64,000 nt of DNA from Siderastrea siderea (Eukaryota > Cnidaria > Anthozoa > Scleractinia > Rhizangiidae): positions 73,888,427-73,952,426 of the forward strand of contig OZ034968.1 of NCBI GenBank assembly GCA_964030785.1, read 5' to 3'. Position numbers and translations under genes: made by a program. Shown here piece after piece: positions 23,301 to 34,607 of this stretch. Position 1 is the stretch's first letter; each line of letters begins with the position of its first letter. The notes under the pieces are model-generated. The model was not told the origin of the DNA. It saw only the letters and a list, made by a program, of their open reading frames with translations, and searched no databases.

Positions 23301-26300
23301 CCGCATGGAGTCAAATTTTGCGAGCAGAAATTAAGAGTTGTGAATCTTTCCTTTGAACAATTAGACAAGGTAATGAACCTCTTTCAGTGTAAATTTTTTA
23401 TTTCCTATGATGTGCTGTTTAACTCACTGGTTCAGCAAACTATTAAATTTAACCATCAGATCAGAAATGACTGTGCTTCTTGCGCTGTATTTTTTGTGTA
23501 CGAATCGAAAGTAGTGGCGCTTATTTCTGTTGCGCCATCTGTGTTTTAAAGCAAGCTTTCCCTGTTCGATTCGTGACTTTTTCTTCAGTTTGCATCAAAT
23601 TTTCTTTTCTGAAGATTCTTTTTATTTCCACAAGCATATTTGTTCAATTCTCACAACGAAAATAGATCTAAACATGCGAACAGTTTTTTGCATAAGCTTC
23701 CATTTTGACCCTGAAACCTGATCCTTTTGTGGCAGTGATCTTGTCTCAAATTTTTCTTTGTTTCATGTTAAAATGTCGCTGCTATAGAAATAAATGAAAA
23801 GTGGCTTTCTTTGTAATGTCAAATGAGTAGAATCTGTTTAAAAATTTTATGGAATTATGCTGTGATTCCCGGTGGGAGTATTTTGAACGGTAAAGGAACA
23901 GCATAGGAATACGTGTCTCTGAGCACGTGTTTGCTTTTTGTACCAAGCACCTGCATTTCTGAGCGTTTTGCAGATTTTTTACCAAGTTAAACTTTACTAT
24001 TTTCCCTCTGGTGTTGAAAAAGTGGTTGGAATAAAAGTTCTGATGAATAATAATTGTGCAATATATCGGGAATGGACATGGCTTTTCTCATGAGAATGAT
24101 AACTGCAGAGTTTACTGTCTTTGCGATTTCGACTGCAAATGGCGCGCAGTTGAAAAATTCCTTATCTTGTTTTGGAGCTAAATTTGACAGTAAATTTTCG
24201 ATCCTGATAAATCCTTGTAATTAAAAAATAACCAACTAACTATCCATGGGGAAATAAAACGTAACAACAAAAGCTGAGAATTTGTCTTTATCTACTGCGC
24301 ATTGTGTTAATTTTTTCAAGTCGTTTATTTCGACTGAATGCTGAAAAATGTTCAGGAAATTGGGGGTGATCGCACGTAAGTTTCCTCAGGAGTCAATGGG
24401 TTAAGTGACTGTTTCCAAAAATCACAAATGTAAGTTTCCACCAAAAATTATTGCCGTCAAATTTTTCTTGTAAAAATAACCTTATTACAGGAATTTTGTT
24501 TCTTGCCATCTCATTTTATGATGAAATGTGATATCAACAGACATCACTGTAATAACATCACATTGTTGTTTCTTTCTTGAAAATGCAGAAAATTGGTGTT
24601 GCAATGAAGTCAATTATTGTTCTTCATTAGAAGAAAGTTTTGACAAATTCTCCACATTGGCAAAAAATTTAGTTTTGCCTCTCAAAGTTCCTATAATAAG
24701 GTACTGTAGATCTCCTCCATCTTGAAAACACAAGTTGCCTACAGCCTCTTCGAAACTGAAGCCTACTGCAAAACCTTTCATAGGAAAACGAACTAAATTT
24801 GCATGTGAATGAACTTTCTTTTTCTGATATAAAGCCTGTGCACCAAACCTTGCATGGAATTTGAGGTCTGCAGCCACAAAATTTCTTTTCAACACAGTTA
24901 TCCTTCCTGGGGAAAATATTATGTACTATTTTTCAACTTACTTTCAAAGCTGTGATAGCAACTTTGCATCCTAGAGGATTTCCACCATAAGTTGAACCAT
25001 GCTACAAAACAGAATAGAACATCAAGTCTTCAGCATTTTATAAATTTTGCTTTTAATTAAATTAAATTAGGGAAAAAATGATTGTTTTTACCTGCCCAGG
25101 TTTAATGGTAAGCATCACCTCATTGTCACAGAGTACAGCAGAAACCTGCAAATAAACAGCTTGTTACAACTAATAAACAACTGTGAGGGAAGTCTTTTAA
25201 ACTACTATTCTTATCTCAATATTAAAATATCACAATCAAAAAATAACTTAATATTTTTTCTTCGGATTTTGAATACTTGTTTACAAAACACTCCCCAAGC
25301 CAAATGTAAAGCCTTAATTTTGAGAAGACTGTTTATTTAAACTGCAATTTTCCAATTTAATTGTCCACCATTATTACACCAGAAAGGATACAATGACATC
25401 ATTCACTCACAGGCTTTAGAATGCAGTGTGTGTGAAAGTGACTTATTTAGTATGCAGCATGGGAGTTTTGAGCTTTCAGACTCTTAAACTTGTGTTTTGG
25501 TTAATTAATAAGCTGTGGACACACACTGCATTCTTAAGCTCGTGAGTGAATGACGTCATTGTATCCTTTCTGGTGTAATAATGGCAGACCATTAAATTGG
25601 AAAATTGCAGTTTAATTAAACAGTCTTCATCTCAAAATTGAGGTTTGAAATTTCACTTGGGGAGTTTCCAGTAAACATAGTTTCAAAATCTGAAGAAAAA
25701 ATAAATCTTAGCACCACTTTTAATTAGTAGATGAAAATCAAGGCAAGATGAAAAAAATTAATTAAACTCATCCTGCGGAAAAAAAAGTATTCCTTGATCC
25801 TCTTGTTGAAAATGGTTAAGTTTCTCAAAAAAAGGAGTTCAAGTGGATTTTAAAACTTAATCCTTGCTGACAACTCCTTCAGGTTTATCTGTGCCACAAA
25901 GATCCAATTCTATAATTATGTATGCACCACAACCTTACTGTTTTACACAGCAATTCTCAATCTATCAACCACACACTAAGCCTGAGAAAGAACATTATCG
26001 TGACATTTTAATTATTCACAATCAATGTACAAAGGACAAGAAATTAAGTAAGGAAATCAAAACCACTATCATACAACTTACAGGGTAAACTCCACCAGAC
26101 AGAGCTTTTCCTAGAATGACAATATCTGGTCTGACATTTTCATGGTCAACAGCCAAGCGCCTAAAAATTTATTTAAAAGAGCAATCAATGATAAATAAAC
26201 ACATGACAAGAAACTATGAATCAACAAGTTGTTACTGAGTCAGCATGGCTTGAGTTTAGACAAGACATTTAATGTTTCAACTATTTCATTCAATGTATCT

Positions 26301-29300
26301 GAAAATAGTAACATTGTGTTGTAAATGGCACTGAATTGTGAATTTTCTATTTTGTACTATATTATGTATCGCATTCATGAAGTGTGACTATTGATTAGTG
26401 CACACAGATTCACCTGTGCAAACCACATGTTATTGCAGTACTCAAGTAGAATATTGGGATCAACTGGGGCACAAAAGAAACACTTTCACACACTCTTATG
26501 GAACAACAATCACCACTGTATGCACTTGCAGAATCCTCAGTGAATACTGCTTCTCACACCAATCATGCTAAAAATTCCAATTCTACTCATGTTTTATTCC
26601 TAAAGACCCTTAGAAGTCAAGGTAATGTACCTTCCAGTCCTTCCAAGACCTGTTTGTACTTCATCGGCTATGAAAAGAACCTAGAGAGAAATTCAAAAAT
26701 ACAATACTTTTATCAACACATCTAATCTAAACAACAGTGCATCCAAAAAAACTTGTGCACTCTTGTTTATGTACAGCATTCACAGTTGAAGCAAAACCCA
26801 TAAATAACCTACAACACAGCTGAGCAATAAGTACTGTAACACAGAAAAAAACAACGGCTATGAGACACCAGGTACCTCCAGCATACAGACATGTAGTGGT
26901 TTATGGAAATGTACCCTGTCCTTGACAAAGTCGTTAAAACTTCCAGTGAATAAATAACATTGTCTCTTTTTACGAACATATGTTTTTTCCAGCCAGAGTG
27001 ATCCCTTTAAAAACCTCCAATGAGTAAATAACATTTGTTCATTCAAAATATAATTACCTCCAACAATTACTACAATGACTGAGTTATTAATAAATTTCTA
27101 CAGATGCTCATTATAAGAGTCCCTGAAGACAAAATCTTAGATAGAAATCATGAAAACAAATCAAGCACTCACATTGTATTTGGAACAGAGATCCCTTACG
27201 CCTTTCAAGTAACCTTCATCAGGGATTTTTACTCCAGCTTCACCTTGAATAGGTTCCACCATGAATGCACAAGTATTAGGGTCGCTGATAGCTTTCTACA
27301 AAACACATCCAATGAAGGTTGGTTAATACTGACCTAACTCTTGAAAGCAACCACCCAAAATCACAGGATAGGCACTCATAGAAAGTGCTCAAGTAGAGCC
27401 AATTGACTGAGAAAAGGAATTTACTATCGTGAACCTATTTCCGTGATGGTACCCTCAATCTGCTAAAAAAAATTGCACAGGAAAAAATTAATTCTCTGCA
27501 AAAAACAATGCCCTTCAGTCACTTACTTAACTGTGCTTCTTGTAATGGAAACTTTGCTACTGGAAAGACATTACACTAATTCTGAACTCTAAACACTTCG
27601 TTTTGATATTAGAAAAACAATGGCCCAAGTTAATTGTGATATGGTATTTTACTTAAGCCACCCACTTAACCTTAGATTATGGAATGCATGCAAGTATTTT
27701 ATTATACTTTTAACTTAGGATTTACTCCTAAGCTTTAAAAGCAGATTTTAATGCATAGAGTGGTGAACTTTTGCCTTTCATGGCCACCATCTACTGTTTA
27801 CAGATCCAGCACCGAAAGGTCACCTTCTGAGCTAAGAAATCGCTCAAGATCACAGATGCACCAGGTATAGACGGTGAGATTTTCAAGATTGACAAGTCTG
27901 AAGGGTATCCCAATAACTGATCATTTTTCCCAAGTGCCAATTTGCTCACAGTGAAGTTACTCACCCACCAATTTTATATTGCAGGGTTGGGGTGGGCAGG
28001 CAGACACGGATGAAAATGACTTAAAGTGCTAGTATGACCAAAATTTTTGGTTTTCTTTTCGACTTTTTCTAACGTCAATTTGGTCAATAAGTCTATATTT
28101 AACTAACGCGCTAGAATTTAGAACGTTGCGAGCGATATAAGCCTTGAAATAGCTTGCCGAAAATCGTGGAAAACCCGTCCGCCATCACTCGGACCGCTAA
28201 AGTGAGCCGGCGACTGTACTGAAAAGCGGATTTACGTATGATTTACGTCATATGCGCATCTTCGAGTGTTCAAAGAGCGTTATATACTGAGAATTCACAG
28301 GGTTATAAAAGATGTCTTCTTCGTCAAATTCTTCGTCCAGTTTGTCCGGTAGCGAAACCGAAGAAAGCTGCAACGAAGAGACAATGGAATTTAGCGGTGT
28401 CGTTCCTTATGATGAGAATTTAGAGCCGTTAGCCACCGAAGAAGAAGCCAAAGAGCAAGAGGAAAGAATGGCTCAAGAAGCCGAACTAGAGCGAGAATAC
28501 GAAGCAAGATTTACTTGAGAAGTGGAAGTTTCTGCTTGGTAATAACCAAGTAAACTTTTTTTTAAACGTTACGTTGATGTCCTCAGCCTGTTTTTAGCCT
28601 TTATCATGAAATTGTTTCGCTGTTGTATGTAGCATTCTCGAGTCTTGCCCTTCTTGTTTACAGTAGTTGCTAGGGAATGAATCGAAGTGACAGAAAGTCT
28701 TCTCTCTTCTGAAATCGCGATCATTCAGTGAGCTTGCGGTGCAATGAGATTTTGCGAATCAATGAAATCTCGCGACATAAATACCATTATAAATGAACAT
28801 AACAAATTCCCCGAGTCTAAAAGAAAATACACTTAGACGAGTTATAAAGGATATAGGTTGAAGATGAGCGTGTGTATGTTTTCCTTGATTTGTGAATATC
28901 ACAGGAAAGTGACAAATACGCGCGAAAAATTCCGCGAATTCACTCACCCTTCGACGACTTCTTTCACTGAGGGAAACAGAGGCTTCTTTCCACATTGTCG
29001 GAACAGAACCAGCCTTCAAACATCTCTCTGTTCCCTTGATATGGACTGCACGTGTAAAGCAATCGCTCGTAAAGTGTAGCGAGCATAGACCAAACGATCC
29101 TTTCGGATTAAAGTTTTTCCTGTGTTGTAGCACAAATCTCTTCCACTTAACACGTTCCGTGAGGGTTCTTGGAGACACGTGCATCGAAATTTCCAACTCT
29201 TTGTTAGAAACACGATCGCAATCTTGCACTACACAACGTCTTGGAGGCATTTTATAGCTATCGACCCAAGAAAAACACTCCGGATACTTCTCACTTCTCC

Positions 29301-31107
29301 AAGATTGCATACACGATTAGCCACGTTTGTTTGGCCTGAAGTGCGCATATGACGCCACTTCCGATCGCGCGCGACTAGACCCAATTCTTTCGATTGCACT
29401 TGGCCACTTTTGAATCGAGTAATGGCGGACGGCTGAAGCCGAAAAACAACGTTAAAATAATCGAACTTCCCGTGCAAATATTGGAATAAAACTTGGCGTG
29501 GTAAGTTTTCATCACTTCTTGATTCCAAAAATGAAAAAAAAAGGAAATGAAAAATTTTGATCATAGTACCACTTTAAAACCTCCCAACTAACCCATGCAA
29601 CCATGAGCTACAGGAAACATGGAGATCAAGGTTTCACCAAAAGTCGTTTCAAGGAAACAGCGTTGAAAGATGTCGAAAGTTCATCAAAATTATCACCTTA
29701 CGGTCAGCTTTGTTGTCCTGTGTCTTTGATTTTCACCTCATCTTCTGCGAATATCCCTGTTTCTCCCTAATTCTTTGGTGAATTCCATTGCAGTTGCTTA
29801 ACTGCCCACCATTGTGAAAACCACTTATTCCCAGTTCTATGCAGCTTACTAGAAACAGGGGTGGATCCAAGGGGGTGGATTGGGTGGCTAGCCACCCCCT
29901 CTCAGGGGTCGCTTAAGCTTGAAATTTTGAAAGGGAACAGAAATATCACTGAGGCGATTTTGTCTTTGAATGTTCCGATATCGTTCTATCTGGTCAGCCA
30001 ACCCCCGTTCAAAAATTCGGATCCTCCGCTGAGAAAACCTGTAAGAGGAAATGGGTAAGCAATCTTTGCGAACAAACTCCATGTTTCCTAAAGCTCATGA
30101 TGTAACAAGGCTTCTAACAATGTCGGTTGTATTAACTTTTCCTCAAGAAGCCCATATTCCAAGTTAGACTCCTTTTTTTGTTGGTTATGCTAAATATATT
30201 CAGAGTGGTTTTCGGTGTTTCTTCAGTGGGGGATAAACAGGAAATGACCTAGCATCCCCCGTTTGCAATTTAATGGTACCTTCTGCAAAATTATGTGACA
30301 TTGAATTCCCAAAAACTACTTTCTACAGGTTTGTCTAACAGATAAAATGGCGTTGCAAACACACCCCAGGTTCGTTTGAGGCTCTGGGATTTTTCATTCC
30401 CTTTAGTTCTGTGAGTACGTGGCGCCATGTGACTGGTACTCCAGTACACTGATCTTTGAAAACAACTACCAGAGTACACTCACCTCTAAGGATGAAAGGT
30501 CATTGTAAGGAATAACTTCAAACCCAGGCATAAATGGACCATATTCCCCATAACAATCAGGATCAGTAGATGAAGAAACAGCGGCAAGAGTCCGCCCCCA
30601 AAAATTCTCCTCAGCAAAGATAATCTTCGCTTGATTCTTCGGAATTCCTTTCACTTGATATCCCCATTTTCGTGCCAATTTACACGCCGTTTCTCCGCCT
30701 TCTACGCCAGTGTTCATGGGCAAAAGTTTGTCGTAGCCAAAAAGTTTGGTCGCAAACTCCTCAAATTCGCCCAAAACATCGTTGTAAAACGCTCTAGATG
30801 TTAGCGTTAGGATTTCGGCTTGTTCTTGTAAGGTCTTAACAATTCTAGGATGGCAATGTCCTTGATTCACGGCTGAATACGCCGCAAGAAAATCGAAGTA
30901 CCGTTTGCCTGTCACGTCCCAAACGAATACGCCTTCTCCCTTTGACAAAGCTGCTGGCAAGGGATGATAATTATGAGCGCCATAAAGGTCTTCCCGCTTG
31001 AAAATATCTTCTGGGGTAAGCGTATTTGTAGTCGCAGCGGCTGGAGCGGAATAGTGTCTCGCAAGTCGCAATGGCCGAAACAGACTTCGAGCGCAAAAAC
31101 GAAGCAT
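20324..31107 (-). CDS. OAT: Ornithine aminotransferase, mitochondrial (complete)
   Basis: Eight coding exons (30484-31107, 27173-27295, 26631-26680, 26082-26160, 25092-25145, 24942-25001, 20793-20937, 20324-20487) join in phase to 432 residues; the human enzyme has 439. The enzyme is a matrix PLP-dependent class III aminotransferase converting ornithine and 2-oxoglutarate to glutamate semialdehyde and glutamate. Visible evidence: an arginine-rich, acid-free presequence (about residues 1-25), the [18 protein letters not shown] cofactor-binding region, IADEVQTG with the cofactor Asp at 255, and LGKALSGG with the Schiff-base Lys at 284. [12 protein letters not shown] and the C-terminal [17 protein letters not shown] segment follow. 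The start ATG leads straight into the presequence. Exon sizes are ordinary; introns 1, 4 and 6 are swollen by transposons. No premature stop or broken splice site is seen. Confidence 0.97.
21018..22838. mobile_element. TTAA-flanked fold-back element A in OAT intron 6
   Basis: TTAA lies at 21018-21021 and 22835-22838. The arms begin GGAGGCTCGCAACAG and its inverted counterpart GAAGGCTCGCAACCG and stay complementary for about 0.8 kb each, through blocks such as CTAGCAACAGCTGTCACCAT and AAATATTTCTATTTATGCAA. They leave a loop of roughly 0.15-0.2 kb near 21.85-22.0 kb. No transposase frame is present. Confidence 0.85.
22835..24404. mobile_element. TTAA-flanked element B abutting element A
   Basis: The ends are TTAACCCATTGACACCT at the left and, inverted, TTAACCCATTGACTCCT at the right. 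The left TTAA is the right TTAA of element A. The interior is about 1.56 kb without a recognisable protein. It completes the transposon fill of OAT intron 6. Confidence 0.75.
25248..25712. mobile_element. Palindromic MITE in OAT intron 4
   Basis: Two arms of about 0.2 kb are inverted copies of each other, with shared blocks such as ATTTTTTCTTC, ACTCCCCAAG, AACTGCAATTTTCCAATTTA, TATTACACCAGAAAGGATAC and ACACACTGCATTCT around a short centre near 25.47 kb. The outer boundary is approximate. Confidence 0.75.
28312..28538 (+). pseudogene. First exon of a Ser/Glu-rich protein, P2X7-C-like start, with premature stop
   Basis: An ATG opens a Ser-rich then Glu-rich leader containing [12 protein letters not shown], and then hits TGA at 28516-28518. 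The same frame continues EVEVSAW to a plausible GT donor after 28538. This layout, an acidic leader followed by a Trp split at the exon end, resembles my recollection of cnidarian proteins with the cysteine-rich P2X7 C-terminal domain, where the next exon would begin the cysteine motif. That next exon is absent here. The assignment is weak; the in-frame stop and missing exons are directly visible. Confidence 0.4.
28948..29250 (-). pseudogene. THAP zinc-finger exon (transposon-derived)
   Basis: The frame starts [12 protein letters not shown] and shows the C2CH THAP signature: CVVQDC, an invariant Trp in VKWKRFV, CSLHF, and a closing KAGSVPTM (the AVPTIF position of the family). THAP domains are DNA-binding zinc fingers found in P- and Kolobok-type transposases and in host proteins derived from them. 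The exon ends at a GTGAGT donor after 28948, and no downstream exon is found before the facing gene. Its position between inverted ends argues for transposon rather than host origin. A longer upstream in-frame Met at 29310 is possible but less likely. Confidence 0.75.
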
Positions 31108-31402
31108 TGTTTAAAAGCGATAAGGCTAAATGAACTAAATTGCGATATTCATACAAAATAACTACTTGCTCTAATTTAGAATCGATTTGAAACCTATTTG
31201 AATCGCATCACGTTGATTTTTGGAAAACAAACTTTGCCTTCCACTTCAACCTCAGCAACTCAATCAAGAAGAGAACAAAACGCGTGTGGGAGGGCCTTAT
31301 AAACATCAAGACACACCATATATGGTGTGATGCATAAATTTAGGGTGAATACATTAACATAAAAAAATTACTTTGCTCGTTGTAGTATCCACCGCTTCTA
31401 GC

Positions 31403-31498
31403 TAGAGGTTTTCTTCCTTCTTCTCAAACGAAATTGAATCGCGAAGTAACAACGGTGAGCCACGAAATTCGTTTGATGGGAAGAAAAAACCTCTAGAC
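31403..31498. repeat. Short hairpin-forming inverted repeat in the OAT 5' flank
   Basis: The left arm CTAGAGGTTTTCTTCC and the right arm GGAAGAAAAAACCTCTAG flank a second matching pair around TCAAACGAAATT. It starts about 300 bp upstream of the OAT start codon. It may be a tiny MITE. Confidence 0.55.
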
Positions 31499-32284
31499 CA
31501 CTAGTGTAGAGCACAAGTTTCTTTTTCCAACAATTTCCCTTCTACATATCAACCTCGTTCCCAGGGTCTCATTAGGCTTTATTTTTTTCCTGGTCAAAAT
31601 ACCTGAAAATATCGACCAGTATGCAAGTTTTGTGACAACAACCGAGGAAATGGGTGAGTCATTTATGGAGACGACTTAGGTTAGGGTACCAAAGGATCAA
31701 ACAACACGATATTCTTCTTCTTTTTTTTTTGTTTTTTTTTGTTTTTCAGTATAATCTGGTAACTTCTGAATTTAATTTTACATTTTAACACATTTTGTTC
31801 TTTTTTCACCCTCTCAGGAGCTCAGCGTCAGCTGCCTCAGCCATAATGTCATCAAACACCTAAACATCCAAAGGATATGCACTTTTATCCTAATTGTAGG
31901 CTGGAGTGGGGCTTAAATAATAGAGAAGGGGAGGGGTGGGGTTAAATGTTTTTCTGCTTCAAAGAGGGTTGGTGCTTAGGTTAGAAGGAAGGTCTTTGTG
32001 TTATGATATTTGATCACAACGTCTATTTAGATATCACTGTTGACTTTAATTTTGATTTTATTTATTTACCCAAAAAATATTCAACTACTGCTAATAATTA
32101 TTATGAAAATTATGCAGAAAAATCTTAGAAAGAATAAAATCCCTTTATTGAAGTTTACACACTTACACACAATTACTGCTACAATGTCTATCATCACAAC
32201 CTACAAGGAAATGAACAATAAATAAAAACAGTCAAGTAATACTATAGGAATGTCACTTAAAACAGTGGAACATGCCTTATGCAG

Positions 32285-33186
32285 GGTTCAACTCTACCTG
32301 TTACCATCCCCCCCCCCGGGCACACCCCCGGGGATTTGCAATTTTTTTCTTCCATGGCCGTCTGTTCCCCACCCCCAGGCACGCAGAAAGCGACAATTCT
32401 CCACCCCTGGGACTCCTCATCGACCACAAATACATTGTTTTGTGTTCAAAATTGATTTCCATACAATAGCACAACCAGACGTTTTGACAATAACTTAAAC
32501 ACTTTTCTAGAGTTTACTGAACGAAGGATATTACATAGTATTAAAAAACATGCACACTACATTGAAAAAGAAAACTGAAGAAAAAAGTCTAACCGCACTG
32601 GCATTCGGCTGGCGAGTAAAGAAATGTTCTTCACCGCGTTTTATTCTAAATATAGCACATGCACAAAAGAGGTCCGGTGACCAAATTGATGACAGCATTT
32701 TAAAGGAGTTTTTCTTAGCTTGTTTCACAAGAACACTGGACTGAGATCTCTGTTTAATATAAAGCCGTGCATCTGTTTCATACAAATACGCTGAAGAAAT
32801 ATTTCTATGTTTGTGATGAACGTCATCCATTCGAATACGCATCAAACGCACCTTCGTTTAACAATTTATAATAAATGTGCCTTTGAATACAGATGTAAAT
32901 TTCGAGAGATTATTCTTCTCCAACCAGTCTGCTACAAATTCTAGAGATTTCCCTGGAAATAGGCAGTCTTCTCTATGCGGTCCGGCGCCATTGTGTCAAC
33001 TGAGAAGTGATAAGCTAGTGACGTGCTTCACAAGAAAAACAAGAAGTTATTTTCGATTTGCCCCGCCCCCTACCCCCGGGACAAAACCGTTTCAAACGAT
33101 TCCCCACCCCCAGGCCCGAAGGACTGGACTTGTCCCGGGGGTTGCCCGGGGGGGGGGGGGGGGATGGTAACAGGTAGAATTGAACC
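32285..33186. mobile_element. C-rich inverted-repeat MITE between OAT and sideroflexin
   Basis: The ends are GGTTCAACTCTACCTGTTAC and the inverted GGTTCAATTCTACCTGTTAC, each followed by a long C or G run and a CCCGGG motif. ATGCA flanks both sides (about 32279-32283 and 33087-33091 in the outer flank sense, the right copy being at 33187-33191). The interior has no recognisable gene. Confidence 0.7.
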
Positions 33187-34456
33187 ATGCATTATGGCCA
33201 CCCACATCACCCATTGTTATAAGGCATTGTTTTTTGTAGCCCACTGGTGGTGGTGGTGCAATAAATGGGCATCCACTCTTTAATAACCACAAAAACAATA
33301 ACAACAAATTGATGCATTGTAACTAGTTTAAATATAATGAATGTTAATTTACATCATTCAGATGACCTAACTTATATAATTTTATTGTTCTCTATAAATG
33401 AGAAACAAAATGTCCAGTAGTCAAGACCTATATATGATAAAAAAATATACCACTTCTGTCCTTCTCAATAACTTAAAACATTTATTAATGCAATGAAATG
33501 TTTCTGTATTTGTATTTATAGGGATGAATGGTCTACCTTTACTTAGTGTTGTTCAATGTCTTTAGTTCTGAATTAAAGTTCATGAACTACCAGATATCAG
33601 TAGATATATCTATTGGAGTAAAATATTGTTTCACTTCAAAAGAAGTGATATTGTCTTTTTAGAACAAAGGTCCATATCTGAGCCTATTAAAAGGCTTGAG
33701 TAGAACAAATCAAAAACAGCTTTAATTGGACTGACTGCATGGCTACAAAAATGTAATTATGAAAACTATATGTGTAATTATAACATCTTGTTACTGTTAA
33801 TTAGTGCATGAATTGGACTTTCTTATGCTGTGTGTGGCAAACAATGAAAAAAGAAGAAGCAAAGGGCAATTAATACTACAAAAATTACCTTCATACCTTT
33901 TTTTCATTTTCAGTTTGTACCATAAATTGATGATCATTCCCATACAGGTTGGGAGTGCTTTTTCTTGTGACTCATATTTGTAAAAGCTTAAATATATCAC
34001 CAGATGTTGAACACTCTGTCTTAGCTAGGCCAGACACACATTAATTTGGTTGAATGGGATGACTAAGCTGGCTAGAAGGTTAATTAATTAAGTCTTCAAT
34101 CACATGTAGACATGAACACATCTCTACATTCAGGCTGAAGAAGCTAATTTTAACATATTGTACTTATGTAACTCAGAAATGAATAAATCAATGTGCACTC
34201 TTCCTATTGAAAAGTATCCAATGGACACACAACATTTTAATTAATTCAATTAAAAACTCTTGTGTATTTTAGTAGCAAAAATATTATAATTATGAGCTGT
34301 ATAGTTTTAGAAGGCACTTAAAAGACTGCTGCTAAAACTGGGCCTGCTTGCACTGATAATGGACCACAATCATTATTCAATTTCTAATATTAAAGATTGT
34401 AAACTAAGTAAACTTGATTCAAGTCTAACAAGTGAAAGGGTGAAAGTTTTCAAGAT
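33187..34456. other. AT-rich spacer downstream of sideroflexin, no gene seen
   Basis: No coding signal or inverted element was recognised; it probably includes the end of the sideroflexin transcript. Confidence 0.4.
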
Positions 34457-34462
34457 TTTATT
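34457..34462 (-). promoter_or_regulatory. Candidate poly(A) signal AATAAA for sideroflexin
   Basis: AATAAA on the minus strand lies about 145 bp beyond the sideroflexin stop codon, a normal distance for a 3' UTR. Confidence 0.4.
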
Positions 34463-34607
34463 CCCTCTCAAATTGTACTGGAGACTAACTACAAATTAGA
34501 CTAAATAAAGACTGAATTTGTACTCTGAGATTATCACCCACAGAATTGAGAACGCTCATCATTATAACAAATTCTAGGTTCATTTCTATAAATTAAGGAT
34601 TGCAGCT

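Larger units (their letters stand above)
28021..29577. mobile_element. TTAA-flanked THAP-bearing DNA transposon, internally deleted (Kolobok-like)
   Basis: TTAA lies at 28021-28024 and 29574-29577. The termini are inverted: AGTGCTAGTATGACCAAAAT at the left against AGTGGTACTATGATCAAAAT at the right. A subterminal motif CGTCCGCCATYACTCG and a GTCATATGCGCA motif also occur near both ends in inverted orientation. A THAP domain exon reads inward from the right end and a second first exon reads inward from the left end. TTAA target sites together with a THAP-domain transposase are known for the Kolobok superfamily; assignment to that superfamily is inference. It lies in OAT intron 1. Confidence 0.7.

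Noticed and set aside
28759..29310. THAP frame as a functional host gene
   Set aside because: It sits between inverted ends with TTAA duplications, has no downstream exon, and its C-terminal extension past the donor is unrelated to THAP proteins.
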